Notes: generated by a model not told the origin, from the letters alone. DNA of 64,000 nucleotides from Bradyrhizobium sp. Rc3b (GCF_900114915.1 NZ_FOUS01000004.1:186001-250000), one strand, 5' to 3'. Shown: positions 18,527 through 27,179, counted from the first letter of the stretch. A program made the numbers and translations.

Positions 18527-18781
18527 TCAGTAGATCCCGTAGGCACAGACATTCACGACGCGGACGCGCATGCCGTGGCGGGTCTGAACGAGGCGCTCCT
18601 GGTAGCAGTTGCTGACGCCGGTGTTGACGTAGACGCCGCCGAAGCCCCAGCCCGGACCCCAGCCATGACCCCAATGGTGATGGTGGAAACCGCCAGCCGA
18701 GGCGGCGGTGGGCGCGAGAGCGGCAACGCCGAGCGAACCGGCGGCGATCAGACCGAGAGCAAGCTTACGAAACATCTTCAT
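18527..18781 (-). CDS. Small secreted His/Gly-rich protein with two cysteines
   Basis: An 84-residue protein with a signal peptide (residues 1-28, ending ASA) followed by a GGFHHHHWGHGWGPGWGFGG segment, then VNTGVSNCYQERLVQTRHGM and a C-terminal NVCAYGIY. The two cysteines, about 19 residues apart, could form a disulphide in the periplasm, and the His/Trp/Gly stretch could bind metal. Such small proteins are common in Bradyrhizobium and uncharacterised. It stands alone, with a terminator on its 3' side and an ATTCTCC (GGAGAAT) ribosome binding site before the start. Confidence 0.8.
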   Translation of the reverse strand: MKMFRKLALGLIAAGSLGVAALAPTAASAGGFHHHHWGHGWGPGWGFGGVYVNTGVSNCYQERLVQTRHGMRVRVVNVCAYGIY

Positions 18782-18874
18782 TCTCCAGTGTGGCGCTAAG
18801 GCCGTTGTTGTGTCCCTGCATCTCGGTCGGGCCGAGACGCGAATGCGTTCACCCGTGAGGAGGAGAATCGTGTT

Positions 18875-19894
18875 TCAGGAGTGTTTCGTGGGCTGCGGCG
18901 AAATACGCCGGCCTTGTGTTTTCCGCGCCGCGCGATAGCGCGCGGCCATCCCCTGCGTCAACTCCGCCATCTTGTCGCGGAGGTCGGCGGGCTCCAGCAC
19001 CTCGGCCTCGGGGCCGAGCCGCAACAATTCGGCCGCGGCGTGCCAGGACGTCTTGCCGACAGGCACGCGCGCAATGCGCCAGCCGTCTGCATCGCTGGCC
19101 TCTTCAATCTCCGTACGCGCCTTGATGTAGGGCTGGCTCAGCGCATCGAGCAGCTTGACGCCGAACGGCGACAACCGGACGATCGCGACATTGGGATGCA
19201 TCTCCGCCTCGAGACGCAGCGTCGCGGCCTGCCAATAGGCGGCAAGATCGAAATCGGCGGGACGATCGAAGCCGTCGTCGAGCGCCGTGCAGTCGAGCAC
19301 GCGCGCGACGCGATAGGTGCGCACGCTGGCGTCGACCTGGCCGGCGAAATACCAGCTCCCGCCCTTCAGCACGAGACCTAGCGGCGCGAGGCGACGCCGC
19401 TTTTCCGCGCGCCAGCTCTGGTAGCGGATCTTGATCAGTGTCCCGCGCAGCACGGCGCCGGCAATCGTGCGCAGATGCTTCGGCTCTTCGGCCTCGCCGA
19501 ACCAGCCCGGCGCGTCCAGATGAAAGCGTTCCTGCATCCGGCTGGCGTCCCGGCGCAGATGGACGGGCAGCGCCGCCATCAGCTTGTTCTGCGCGGCGAT
19601 CATTGCCGCATCCAGCCCGAGCGCCGCCGCCGGGCCCGGTAAGCCCGCCAGGAACAGCGTCTCGGCCTCGCTCTGCGACAGGCCGTTCAGCCGCACGCGA
19701 TAGCCGTCGAGCAGCCGATAGCCGCCCTCCGCGCCACGGTCGGCGTAAACCGGAACGCCTGATGCCGCGAGCGCGTCGATGTCGCGATAGATCGTGCGGA
19801 CCGAGACCTCGCAGGCCTCCGCGAGCTCGGGCGCGGTGACTTGCCCCCTGGCCTGGAGGGTGGTGAGGATCGACAACATTCGGCTCGCGCGCAT
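18875..19894 (-). CDS. WYL-domain helix-turn-helix regulator (YafY family)
   Basis: A 339-residue regulator. Residues 1-60 are an HTH_11-type winged helix (LTTLQARGQVTAPELAEACE then VSVRTIYRDI). A WYL domain follows at about 145-220 (IKIRYQSWRAEKRRRLAPLG then LVLKGGSWYFAGQ) and a WCX C-terminal extension at about 240-325. WYL domains sense small ligands or nucleic-acid fragments. The gene is divergent from a glutathione transferase, and a perfect 12+12 inverted repeat begins 12 bases before its start, so it probably represses both genes. A second WYL regulator/GST pair occurs at 26.4-28.3 kb. Confidence 0.9.
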   Translation of the reverse strand: MRASRMLSILTTLQARGQVTAPELAEACEVSVRTIYRDIDALAASGVPVYADRGAEGGYRLLDGYRVRLNGLSQSEAETLFLAGLPGPAAALGLDAAMIAAQNKLMAALPVHLRRDASRMQERFHLDAPGWFGEAEEPKHLRTIAGAVLRGTLIKIRYQSWRAEKRRRLAPLGLVLKGGSWYFAGQVDASVRTYRVARVLDCTALDDGFDRPADFDLAAYWQAATLRLEAEMHPNVAIVRLSPFGVKLLDALSQPYIKARTEIEEASDADGWRIARVPVGKTSWHAAAELLRLGPEAEVLEPADLRDKMAELTQGMAARYRAARKTQGRRISPQPTKHS

Positions 19895-19905
19895 GATTGC
19901 TTAAA

Positions 19906-19934
19906 CCATACCTGACACAGGATGTCAGGTATGG
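19906..19934. promoter_or_regulatory. 29-bp palindromic operator between WYL regulator and GST
   Basis: CCATACCTGACA, five bases (CAGGA), TGTCAGGTATGG: a perfect 12+12 inverted repeat. It fills the gap just upstream of the regulator start (19894) and lies 48 bases before the GST start (19982). The core TGACA...GGATGT also appears in the candidate site of the second WYL/GST pair. Confidence 0.75.
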
Positions 19935-19981
19935 CCCGCTACAAGCTGCGCCACCGCCCGCTGGCCCGATGGAGACCTGCC

Positions 19982-20626
19982 ATGACCGATCCGAACCGCA
20001 TCACGCTGTATTACTCGCCGCAAAGCCGTGCCACCGGCACGCGGGTGCTGCTGGAGGAGCTGGGTGCCCCCTACGATCTGCACGTCCTCAACATGAAGGC
20101 CGGCGAGCAGCGTCAACCCGCCTACCTCGCCATCAACCCGCTCGGCAAGGTCCCGGCGATCCGCCACGGCGATGCCCTGGTGACCGAGCAGGTCGCGGTC
20201 ACCATCTATCTCGCCGATCTCTTCCCGCAGGCCGGTTTGACGCCCGCGCTGAACGATCCGCTGCGCGGTCCTTATCTGCGCTGGATCGCCTATTACGGCT
20301 CATCCTTCGAGCCGGCGCTGATTGACAAGTTCATGCAGCGCGAGCCGGCGCCGATCACGCAGTCGCCCTATGCCGACTACGACACCATGTTAGGTGCGCT
20401 CGAAGCGCAACTGTCGAAGGGACCTTATCTGCTCGGCGAGCGGATGACGGCTGCCGACGTGTTGTGGGGCGTGGCGTTCAGCTGGACCATGATGTTCGGC
20501 ATCGTGCCGAAGAAGGACGTCTTCGTTCGCTATGCCGAGCGCATGACCGCGCGGCCTGCGTTCCAGCGCATCAATGCGGCGGACGACGAGATGGCGGCGC
20601 TGCATGCGAAGGCGGCGGGAGTGTAG
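19982..20626 (+). CDS. Glutathione S-transferase
   Basis: A 214-residue GST: N-terminal thioredoxin-like domain (TLYYSPQSRATGTRVLLEEL, residues 8-27, with the NPLGKVPAI cis-proline motif at about 59-67 and a following acidic/Gln stretch for the glutathione gamma-glutamyl group) and a helical C-terminal domain with LLGERMTAADVLWGV (the N-capping box). Cytosolic; conjugates or reduces electrophiles with glutathione. Divergent from a WYL regulator over a palindromic operator, so probably inducible by an electrophile or its product. The ATG at 19982 is chosen over one at 19922, which lies inside the operator. Confidence 0.9.
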   Translation: MTDPNRITLYYSPQSRATGTRVLLEELGAPYDLHVLNMKAGEQRQPAYLAINPLGKVPAIRHGDALVTEQVAVTIYLADLFPQAGLTPALNDPLRGPYLRWIAYYGSSFEPALIDKFMQREPAPITQSPYADYDTMLGALEAQLSKGPYLLGERMTAADVLWGVAFSWTMMFGIVPKKDVFVRYAERMTARPAFQRINAADDEMAALHAKAAGV

Positions 20627-20673
20627 GTCAGCCCCACACTCGGTGTCGTCCCGGGACGACAGCGAGAGAAATT

Positions 20674-21459
20674 TCAAAACCTCGGCGCTCGCTTCTCCGC
20701 GAACGCCTTGATGCCTTCCTTGATCTCGTCGCCGCGCATGCTGTCGCGGTGGCGCTGGTCGGCGGCGCGGTCATCGAGCTCGCCGCGGGCGAATTCGTTG
20801 ATCGCGCGCTTCATGCCGCGCATCGCCTGCGGCGCGTTGCCGGCGAGGGTTCCGGCGAGCTTGTCGACCTCCTCGTCGAGGAATTCCACCGGTACCATCG
20901 CAGTGAGATAGCCGATGCGCAGCATCTCCGGCGCGCTGATCTTCTGCGCCGTCAGGAACAGCTTCTTCGCGTTGTCGACGCCAAGCCGGGTGACGTAGCG
21001 TTTGATGCCGTTCCTGTAATAATGCAGCCCGAGCCGCGCCGCCGGCATGAACATCTCGGCGGTGTCGACGCCGATGCGGAAATCGCAGGCGAGCGCGAGG
21101 TCGGTCGAGCCGCCATAGACGCCGCCGTTGAGCCGGCAGATCGTCGGCACGCCCAGATCCTCCAGCCGGTTGACGACCACCTCAAATGCAGAGCCCGCGC
21201 TCTGCTGCTCGTTGGCGCTGACGGCGCGCTCGGCGACCGAATTGAGGTCATACCCGGCTGAGAAGGCGCGTCCGGTGCCGGTCAGCACCAGCACACGGAT
21301 GGCTGGATCGGCTTCGACCAGATCGAACAGTCTGACGAGCTCGTCGAGGTCCTCGGCCTGGAGCCGGTTGAGATGCTTCGGCCGATTGAGGCGGATGGTG
21401 GCGCGGGCGCCGTCGCGTTCGAGCACGGGGCCGGTGGCTGCGTCGGTGATGTCCGACAT
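20674..21459 (-). CDS. Enoyl-CoA hydratase/isomerase-family protein lacking the usual glutamates
   Basis: A 261-residue crotonase-fold protein. The CoA oxyanion-hole segments are present (FSAGYDLNS near residue 70 and GGVYGGSTDLALACD near 120). At the two catalytic glutamate positions it has STDLA instead of the usual CELA, and MPAARLG instead of QPEI/LG. So it is unlikely to be a standard enoyl-CoA hydratase; isomerase, thioesterase or hydrolase chemistry is possible. It lies just downstream of the potassium-channel gene on the same strand, with 11 bases between them, and may be co-transcribed. Confidence 0.82.
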   Translation of the reverse strand: MSDITDAATGPVLERDGARATIRLNRPKHLNRLQAEDLDELVRLFDLVEADPAIRVLVLTGTGRAFSAGYDLNSVAERAVSANEQQSAGSAFEVVVNRLEDLGVPTICRLNGGVYGGSTDLALACDFRIGVDTAEMFMPAARLGLHYYRNGIKRYVTRLGVDNAKKLFLTAQKISAPEMLRIGYLTAMVPVEFLDEEVDKLAGTLAGNAPQAMRGMKRAINEFARGELDDRAADQRHRDSMRGDEIKEGIKAFAEKRAPRF

Positions 21460-21470
21460 CTTGTCTCCTT

Positions 21471-22577
21471 TTATCTGTTTTCGAGTGCGCGTCGTTTCGC
21501 CTCGGCGTCAATGGTCTCGGCGAGATCTGGATGTCGTGCCATCAACACGCGGAAGTCGACGAGGTCGAGCACCAGAAGCCGCGACACTTTCGTGGTCGAG
21601 ACGTTGGCGCCGCGCATGTTGTTGCCGAGCAGCGCCATCTCGCCGAAGAAGGCGCCTTCGCCGAGCTGCACCTTCTTGCCGGGCAGCTCGACCTCGACCT
21701 CGCCGGCGGCGATGAAATACAGGCAGTCGCCCTGCGCGCCCTTGCGGATGATCATGGTGCGCGCCGGCAGCTCCATGGTCCGCAGCATGTGGGTGACGTC
21801 GGCAATCGCGGCGGGGCCGAGCGCCGCGAAGAACGGTACCTTGCTGACGGATTCCCAGGTCTTGAGGAAATTGTCGCGCCGCGTCTCGGCGGCAAATCCG
21901 GTCGCCAAAATACCGGTCCAGAGGCCGAACACGCCGAGGCCGGAGATCATCACCGCGGCCGCCACGATGCGGCCGAGCGGCGTAACCGGCACGACGTCGC
22001 CGTAGCCGGTGGTCGTGAGTGTGACGACGGCCCACCACAGCGCAGCGGGGACGCTGCCAAAAGTCTGCGGCTGCACGTCCCGCTCCAGGAAATATTCGGC
22101 GACGGAGGCGAGGAAGACCACCATCAGGAAGATCACGAGCACGCTGAGCAGCGGGCCCGATTCCAGCACCAGCACGCGGCGAAGCTGCCGAAGACCGGGG
22201 ATGCCGGGGACCACCTTCAACACCCAGAGCACGCTGAGCAGCCAGGCCGTCTTCGGCTCGGCACCGAGGAGAAGCGCGACCGGCACCGCCAGCGCCCCTA
22301 TCGCGTCGACCAGCCCGGCGGAGGAGGACATGTACAGCGAGAGCCGCCCCTGCTGCGTCATGTGGCGCAGCCGCACCAGCCATTCGAACACGAAATAGGC
22401 GAGGCAGGTCCAGAGCAGGGTGTTGATCCAGCCATGCGCCTCCTGGGCGCGCTTGTCCGACAGCAACACCATGCTGAGCACGCCGACGGTCACAGCCACA
22501 TAGGCCGCCTTGGTCATGTTGCGGCCGGCCGTGGCGGCCGCGAACTGGGCCAGAGCGGAAATCAGCGGCTTGGACAT
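21471..22577 (-). CDS. Cyclic-nucleotide-gated potassium channel, MloK1-like
   Basis: A 368-residue six-helix channel. S1-S4 cover about residues 22-140 with few S4 charges (LRQLRRVLVLE), the pore helix and selectivity filter TTTGYGD are at 188-194, S6 is at about 205-228, and a cyclic-nucleotide-binding domain fills 245-360 with the phosphate cassette GEGAFFGEMALLGNNMRGAN retaining its arginine. Length and domain order match MloK1 (MlotiK1) of Mesorhizobium loti, a cAMP-gated K+ channel. The start at 22577 gives a short cytoplasmic N-terminus as in MloK1; the open frame continues upstream without recognisable sequence. Confidence 0.9.
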   Translation of the reverse strand: MSKPLISALAQFAAATAGRNMTKAAYVAVTVGVLSMVLLSDKRAQEAHGWINTLLWTCLAYFVFEWLVRLRHMTQQGRLSLYMSSSAGLVDAIGALAVPVALLLGAEPKTAWLLSVLWVLKVVPGIPGLRQLRRVLVLESGPLLSVLVIFLMVVFLASVAEYFLERDVQPQTFGSVPAALWWAVVTLTTTGYGDVVPVTPLGRIVAAAVMISGLGVFGLWTGILATGFAAETRRDNFLKTWESVSKVPFFAALGPAAIADVTHMLRTMELPARTMIIRKGAQGDCLYFIAAGEVEVELPGKKVQLGEGAFFGEMALLGNNMRGANVSTTKVSRLLVLDLVDFRVLMARHPDLAETIDAEAKRRALENR

Positions 22578-22737
22578 GCGGGCAGGCGGCTCGGTGTTGA
22601 GACAAGTCTTCGGGTCCCGGCGGGACGCCGGCGCCAAAGTGCCCGCCTGGGCGAGGGCCGTCAACGACAGGCAGGCGGCGTGATCGGCGCTGCTGCGCCG
22701 GGCGGCCGGTCCGTGCCGCCATCGTTGGCGGAATGCC

Positions 22738-22956
22738 TTACCTGAAATGCGGCGGCTCGTCGTAGCCACGGCGGCTGCTGAAGAACAGCAGCACCATCAA
22801 CCCGACGCCGACAATGACGGAAAACCCTGCGCCCAGTGCCAGCGCCACATAGCCTTCCGTCGGGATCGGCTCACCTTCGACCGCCATTGCGGAATAGGCG
22901 AAGTAGCCGGCCGCCGCCAGCATTCCCAGAAGGAGGATGATGAGGAGTGCACGCAT
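22738..22956 (-). CDS. Small two-helix membrane protein
   Basis: A 72-residue protein with two hydrophobic helices (about residues 3-23 and 36-59) separated by a short acidic loop (AVEGEPIPTEG), and a charged C-terminus (SSRRGYDEPPHFR). The ATG at 22956 is preceded on the minus strand by a purine-rich stretch. No family recognised. It lies 160 bases upstream of the channel gene on the same strand and could be co-transcribed with it, but no link to channel function is shown. Confidence 0.65.
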   Translation of the reverse strand: MRALLIILLLGMLAAAGYFAYSAMAVEGEPIPTEGYVALALGAGFSVIVGVGLMVLLFFSSRRGYDEPPHFR

Positions 22957-23201
22957 GCTGCGGTCTCCGGTTGTAGTCGCGAACCAACGGTTGCAGGTGG
23001 GCTGGGTTCCAGACGGCCGGCCGTCACGATCTCCCTCTTGTGCCCCGGACGCAGCGCAGCACCGAGTGATGCGCTGCAGAGCCTGGGCCCATCCAGCAGC
23101 GCAAACTGCGGTTCCTGGGTCCCGGCTCGGCGCCGCAAACGCCTTCGGCATTGCGGCTTGTCCGGGACAAGAGATTGATGGGCGGCCCAATCGGGCGGCC
23201 G

Positions 23202-24647
23202 TCAGGCACTCTGGGCGGTCTTCACCACCACGACATTGCTGTCGTCGTGCTGGGCAGGGCCGCCGTCCTGCACCGTCTTCTCGGTTTCGCCGGCATGGCG
23301 TTTCAGATAGTCGCGACGCATGCCGATCTCGTCGCGGACGAATTCGTAGCCGAGCTTGAAGGTGTCGAGGCCGTCGGTGCTGATCGTGCCGTCTCTGAGC
23401 CCGATGACCGCCCCGCGTAAAATGCCCTCCAGTTCGTCCTGGAGACATTCGAGCTGATCCAGAGAGTGGGCGTGCTCGATCCGCTCGCCGATGTCGAGGA
23501 TGGCGGTGGAGAGCTCGCTGGCCTTCTCCGGCGCGATCCGGGTGATCTTGGCGTAGATCGCCGCGAAGATCGAGCCGATGACGCTGAGCGCGGCGGCGCC
23601 CAGATACATCAAGTCGCTGTACTTATCCATGAACGACTTGGTGTCGTCATTGATGTAATCGGCCGCCCCCTGGTGCGCCATCACAAAGGCGTCCTTCTCG
23701 ACGGAGGCCGGCTCGATCCTGCTGGCAAAGCCGTTGTCGAGGCCGAGCGCGGATTTGTTCTCGTAGATGGTGCGCGCCAGCTCGCCCGCCGTGGATGGCG
23801 ACATCCTGGATTGCGCGACCAGCAGCCATTCGAGCCCGATCGTGTCGAGATCGTCATCGGGGATTTGCGGCGACGTCGACAGCGTGCCCGCCGTCAGCGT
23901 CTCGCTGGAAATGCCCGGGAGCTTGCGCGCCAGCGCCTTGGCCTCGTCGATCGTGTTGAGCGTGAAGCCGCCACGCTTGGCGACCTGCTCATAGGCTTTG
24001 TCGCGCACTGCCCTGGAGGCATGAACGATGGCGATCACCGCGCCAAAGCCGTTTGACGGCGCGAACAGCTTGTCGAGCGTCGTGCCCTGCGGCGCCATCT
24101 GGATCTTGGCCGCGTCCGGACCGTCGGGGATATCGAGGATGCTGCGGACGAAGGCGAGGGAGGATTCGTTCTCGGCGAGAACGGCGACCTTCTTTTTCTT
24201 CAGCTCGGCGATCGACTTGATCTTCTTGTTGCCGGGACCGAGCAGAAGCACGAGATCGTGCTCGAGGATCGCGAGCGTGCGCGCCCGCAGTGGCACCTTG
24301 GCGTCGGTGCGCAGCACGGCCAGATCGGCCTGCTTGCGGTCGAACTGGGCGAGCGCCTTGGCATTGTCTGCGTTGTTGACGATCTTGATCCGGAAGCGCG
24401 AGGCGTTGGTCTTAAGCACGGCAGCAAGCTTGGCCGCGAACAGCGCCTCGTCGCTGTTGGGAGCGCCGACGGCAAAGGTCAGCGTCTCCGAATTGTGCAG
24501 CATGGCACGGCCGCCCCAGACGGTGGCGAGCGACAGCAGCAGGGTCAGCACGACGTAGAGGAAGACCTGCTGCTGATTGGTCTTGATCACCTTCGGGCGC
24601 CGCGGCGGCGGCTCGATCGGGGATGTGGTGGGGCCTTCAGTACTCAT
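23202..24647 (-). CDS. TAXI-family TRAP-type solute-binding protein, membrane-anchored
   Basis: A 481-residue protein. A cytoplasmic proline-rich tail (residues 1-28) and a membrane helix (about 29-48, VFLYVVLTLLLSLATVWGG) are followed by a TAXI/NMT1-like periplasmic binding domain (about 55-335: LTFAVGAPNSDEALFAAKLA, LAENESSLAFVRSILD), a second membrane helix (about 350-372) and a helical C-terminal tail of about 105 residues. TAXI proteins normally deliver substrate to a fused TRAP permease; none is in the window. The two membrane anchors and cytoplasmic tail suggest a sensor-like or tethered protein rather than a free binding protein. Confidence 0.85.
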   Translation of the reverse strand: MSTEGPTTSPIEPPPRRPKVIKTNQQQVFLYVVLTLLLSLATVWGGRAMLHNSETLTFAVGAPNSDEALFAAKLAAVLKTNASRFRIKIVNNADNAKALAQFDRKQADLAVLRTDAKVPLRARTLAILEHDLVLLLGPGNKKIKSIAELKKKKVAVLAENESSLAFVRSILDIPDGPDAAKIQMAPQGTTLDKLFAPSNGFGAVIAIVHASRAVRDKAYEQVAKRGGFTLNTIDEAKALARKLPGISSETLTAGTLSTSPQIPDDDLDTIGLEWLLVAQSRMSPSTAGELARTIYENKSALGLDNGFASRIEPASVEKDAFVMAHQGAADYINDDTKSFMDKYSDLMYLGAAALSVIGSIFAAIYAKITRIAPEKASELSTAILDIGERIEHAHSLDQLECLQDELEGILRGAVIGLRDGTISTDGLDTFKLGYEFVRDEIGMRRDYLKRHAGETEKTVQDGGPAQHDDSNVVVVKTAQSA

Positions 24648-25012
24648 GGCAGCACTCTGGCCTTATTCCCGGGTCACGGGCGGCTCGCGGACGTGATCGC
24701 GGCGGGCGCCCTGCAATTCCTAAACATCTGAAAAAAGAACGATATTCTGAACGGGCAATGATAACGCGCTGGGACCGGAAAGCAAATTTCGATCCGAGGG
24801 TAACCTTACTCGACGTGGCCGCGGCGAAAGGTCATCCTATCACCAGTTAGCCACACTTGGCGATTTTCCGGTTCCCCCCGGCTGCATTCCGCCGCGGGAG
24901 ATGTCATAAATCGAAGGTCCCGGCGATTTGACCGGTCCAAGAAGAAGTTGCGCTGAACGCTCCAATTTTTCTTGTCACCTCAATGAGGGCGTCGGCTTTG
25001 TCGTTTCCACCC
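24648..25012. other. Intergenic stretch without a recognisable gene
   Basis: About 365 bases between the divergent TAXI gene and the DUF3307 gene, and less GC-rich than its surroundings near 24725-24800. It presumably holds both promoters. I see no hairpin, tRNA or supported small gene; an open frame at 24623-24850 overlaps the TAXI start and looks random. Confidence 0.5.
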
Positions 25013-25399
25013 ATGTCATCGGCGGTTCCGGTCGAAGCGCTCATTGGCTGGATGCTGCTGCTCACCTTCAAGCACATCATCGCCGATTTCGTTCTTCAGA
25101 CCGCCTGGATGGCGCACGGCAAGGACCAGAAGCACGGCTGGGCCCTGCCGCTGCTGGTGCATTGCCTGATTCACCTTGCGGTTGCGCTACCGTTGATAAT
25201 GATCGTCGCGCCGAAATTCTGGTTCGTCGCCTTCATCGACTTCGTGATCCACATCACCATCGACCGCGCCAAGGGGTTCGTCTCGGCCAATTTCGGCGTC
25301 GACCTTGCACATCCCTGGTTCTGGACCCTGATCGGCGTCGACCAGGCGCTGCACCATCTCACCGGCTTCGGTCTGTCCATCTTCATGGCGGCGAACTGA
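25013..25399 (+). CDS. DUF3307 domain-containing membrane protein
   Basis: A 128-residue membrane protein with about four hydrophobic segments. The N-terminal motif LLLTFKHIIADFVLQTAWMA (about residues 13-32), with a conserved His and Asp in the first helix, together with HITIDRAKG in the middle and a C-terminal DQALHHLTGF, fits the DUF3307 family, whose function is unknown. The ATG at 25013 is used; an ATG at 24983 would add ten residues with no conserved features. Confidence 0.8.
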   Translation: MSSAVPVEALIGWMLLLTFKHIIADFVLQTAWMAHGKDQKHGWALPLLVHCLIHLAVALPLIMIVAPKFWFVAFIDFVIHITIDRAKGFVSANFGVDLAHPWFWTLIGVDQALHHLTGFGLSIFMAAN

Positions 25400-25444
25400 G
25401 GGCTGACGGCCCTCTGAGTGGGCAAGCCTTCATCGGCACTAAAG

Positions 25445-25532
25445 GTCGTCATGCCCGGGCTTGTCCCGGGCATCCACGTTCTTCCTGCGTCTTGGCCGTT
25501 CGTGGATGGCCGGGACAAGCCCGGCCATGACG
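25445..25532. repeat. Intergenic inverted-repeat element
   Basis: An 88-base element whose ends pair: GTCGTCATGCCCGGGCTTGT at the left matches the reverse complement of the right end (ACAAGCCCGGCCATGACG) with few mismatches, and there is an internal pair around CATCCACG/CGTGGATG. It is a long hairpin after the DUF3307 gene, of a style seen several times in this window. Confidence 0.7.
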
Positions 25533-25701
25533 CCGTGGAGGCGCTGCCGCCCGTTCTCCAGCCAGCGCGGTAATTCCCGGTCCCACCGCCACCTTCCGAT
25601 TCGCCGCGAGCGCGCAAGCACCCCGGGTGACTACCGGGCAGCGTGGTTAACCTTTCATTAGAGAATTGCGCTGCATCTTCCGCACACGAGGGAGAACTGC
25701 A

Positions 25702-26100
25702 ATGTTTTCAAGCCGCGATACTTTTGAAAGCGATTTCTGCCCGGTTCGCGACGAGCTCCTTGGCGAGATGTATCGCGCCAGCGAGAGTGGCCTGCCGCGG
25801 CTGGTTGAGAGTGTTTCCCCTGACGCGCGCGCCAGGCTGGCGCTGTTCTGCTATCGCCGCAGCCATCTGCACTCGCTGGCGGTCGCGATCGCAGCGAGCT
25901 GTAACGAGCGCGACCTGATCGAAAACGGCGGCCGCGTGGGCTCGACGCTCTATGCGCTGTCGCGCGAAGGCACGGCGAAATCCTCGCCGTCGCTGTCGGG
26001 CGGGCGCAAGCCGATCACGCTGTCGACCAAGCCGCTCTCGGTGCTCGCACCGCTGGACGACGAGATCGACGACGAAATCGGCGAAGCCGTTCCGGCCTAA
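25702..26100 (+). CDS. Conserved-looking hypothetical protein
   Basis: A 132-residue soluble protein with GGGAGAA just before the ATG at 25702. The first two thirds look helical and globular (FESDFCPVRDELLGEMYRAS, ARLALFCYRRSHLHSLAVAI); the last third is Ser/Pro-rich and ends in an acidic tail (LDDEIDDEIGEAVPA). I do not recognise the family. Codon use matches the neighbours. Its stop overlaps the convergent cysteine-cluster gene by four bases, which supports both being real. Confidence 0.65.
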   Translation: MFSSRDTFESDFCPVRDELLGEMYRASESGLPRLVESVSPDARARLALFCYRRSHLHSLAVAIAASCNERDLIENGGRVGSTLYALSREGTAKSSPSLSGGRKPITLSTKPLSVLAPLDDEIDDEIGEAVPA

Positions 26101-26420
26101 CTAGCTTCGATAGCCGGAAGCCCGAACTTCCGCCGCGCCATCGCGCATTCGGCGTCGCCCGGCATGCAGGTGCGACACACCTCCGGCCGTACCGCATAGA
26201 TGCCGCACGCGGTCGCTCTTCCAATATCCCCCTGCAAGGCTGAGCAGCGGTCGCCCTCGCAACGCATGCCGGATTGGCGGTCGTTGACCAGCGCCTCCGG
26301 AATGGCGGCAAGCTCTTCGTCGCTCTCGACCGAGAAGCGCGGCCAGTTGGCCGAATAGCCGCAGCAGGCGCCGCAACTCTGGCAACAGCTCGACAGATCG
26401 ACGGGGGAGCTCTCTTCCAT
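26097..26420 (-). CDS. YkgJ-family cysteine cluster protein
   Basis: A 107-residue protein with the YkgJ/CxxCxxCC pattern: CCQSCGACCGY near residue 14, C-x5-C in MRCEGDRC, and CGIYAVRPEVCRTC near 70-85, plus a final Cys in GDAEC. The eight or more cysteines suggest a bound Zn or Fe-S cluster. Function unknown. The ATG at 26420 is chosen; a TTG at 26429 would add MRT. It is followed on its 5' side by a WYL regulator only 18 bases away on the same strand, so it may be the downstream partner of that regulator. Confidence 0.85.
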   Translation of the reverse strand: MEESSPVDLSSCCQSCGACCGYSANWPRFSVESDEELAAIPEALVNDRQSGMRCEGDRCSALQGDIGRATACGIYAVRPEVCRTCMPGDAECAMARRKFGLPAIEAS

Positions 26421-26438
26421 CGTCCTCAAATGTCCTTG

Positions 26439-27137
26439 TCAGGTGTCTTTGGGCGGGCCCCAGACCAGGCTCTGCCGCCATCTCGCGCGCAGCACGTCGC
26501 GCCGCTCAGGATATCTCTCGTCGAGATAGTTGGCATCGACCACGCGGTCGGTGCGGAAGCTGCGGAAGTCGCCGCGTAGCTCGCACCAGGCTGCCAGCAG
26601 GCGCACGGCTTCGAGATAGCCGACCGAGATCGGCCAGATCATGCGCTCGCTGGCGCGGCCCTGCTCGTCGCGATAGCGCAGCATGATCTTCTTGCCTTCA
26701 TGGATCTGGGTGCGCGTGCGCACCATGTCCAGGCGGTCCGGCTCCCTGTTCCAGCTCGGCCGTGCCCGGCTCGCGGGCTCCAGCACGAACGGACGCAGCC
26801 GCTCGGGCACGGTGTCCGCGATCTTGGCCATCAGATCCTCGGCCGCGCGCGCCAGTGCCGAATCGGCATGGCCGGCGACCCACTGTGCGCCCAGCACCGC
26901 CGCCTCGATCTCGTCGGGCGTCAGCATCAGCGGCGGAAGATCAAATCCCTTTTCCAGGATGTAGCCCATGCCGGCTTCACCGCGGATCGGCACGCGCTGG
27001 CCGATCAGCGTTGCGATGTCGCGATAGATCGTGCGCTTCGAGGTCTCGAGCTCGGCCGCGATGGCGTCCGCCGTCAGCGGCTTACGCGTGCGCCTCAGCA
27101 CCTGGATGATTTGAAACAGCCGGTCGGCGCGTCTCAT
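26439..27137 (-). CDS. WYL-domain helix-turn-helix regulator (YafY family), second copy
   Basis: A 232-residue regulator: HTH_11 winged helix (residues 1-60, LFQIIQVLRRTRKPLTADAI and SKRTIYRDIATL) and a WYL domain (about 135-200, HEGKKIMLRYRDEQGRASER, MIWPISVGYLEAVRLLAAWC). It is shorter than the WYL regulator at 18.9 kb because it lacks the C-terminal WCX extension. A dyad at 27180-27203 lies 43 bases before its start, and a longer palindrome at 27474-27501 shares its half-site; a glutathione transferase follows at 27549. Probably a local repressor of that GST. Confidence 0.9.
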   Translation of the reverse strand: MRRADRLFQIIQVLRRTRKPLTADAIAAELETSKRTIYRDIATLIGQRVPIRGEAGMGYILEKGFDLPPLMLTPDEIEAAVLGAQWVAGHADSALARAAEDLMAKIADTVPERLRPFVLEPASRARPSWNREPDRLDMVRTRTQIHEGKKIMLRYRDEQGRASERMIWPISVGYLEAVRLLAAWCELRGDFRSFRTDRVVDANYLDERYPERRDVLRARWRQSLVWGPPKDT

Positions 27138-27179
27138 GACGGGTCTCTTGTTGTGGTCTTTTCAGAAAGCGGCGCGCGG

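Noticed and set aside
24623-24850. Small plus-strand open frame in the TAXI-DUF3307 gap
   Set aside because: It overlaps the TAXI start codon region, has no ribosome binding site and reads like random sequence.
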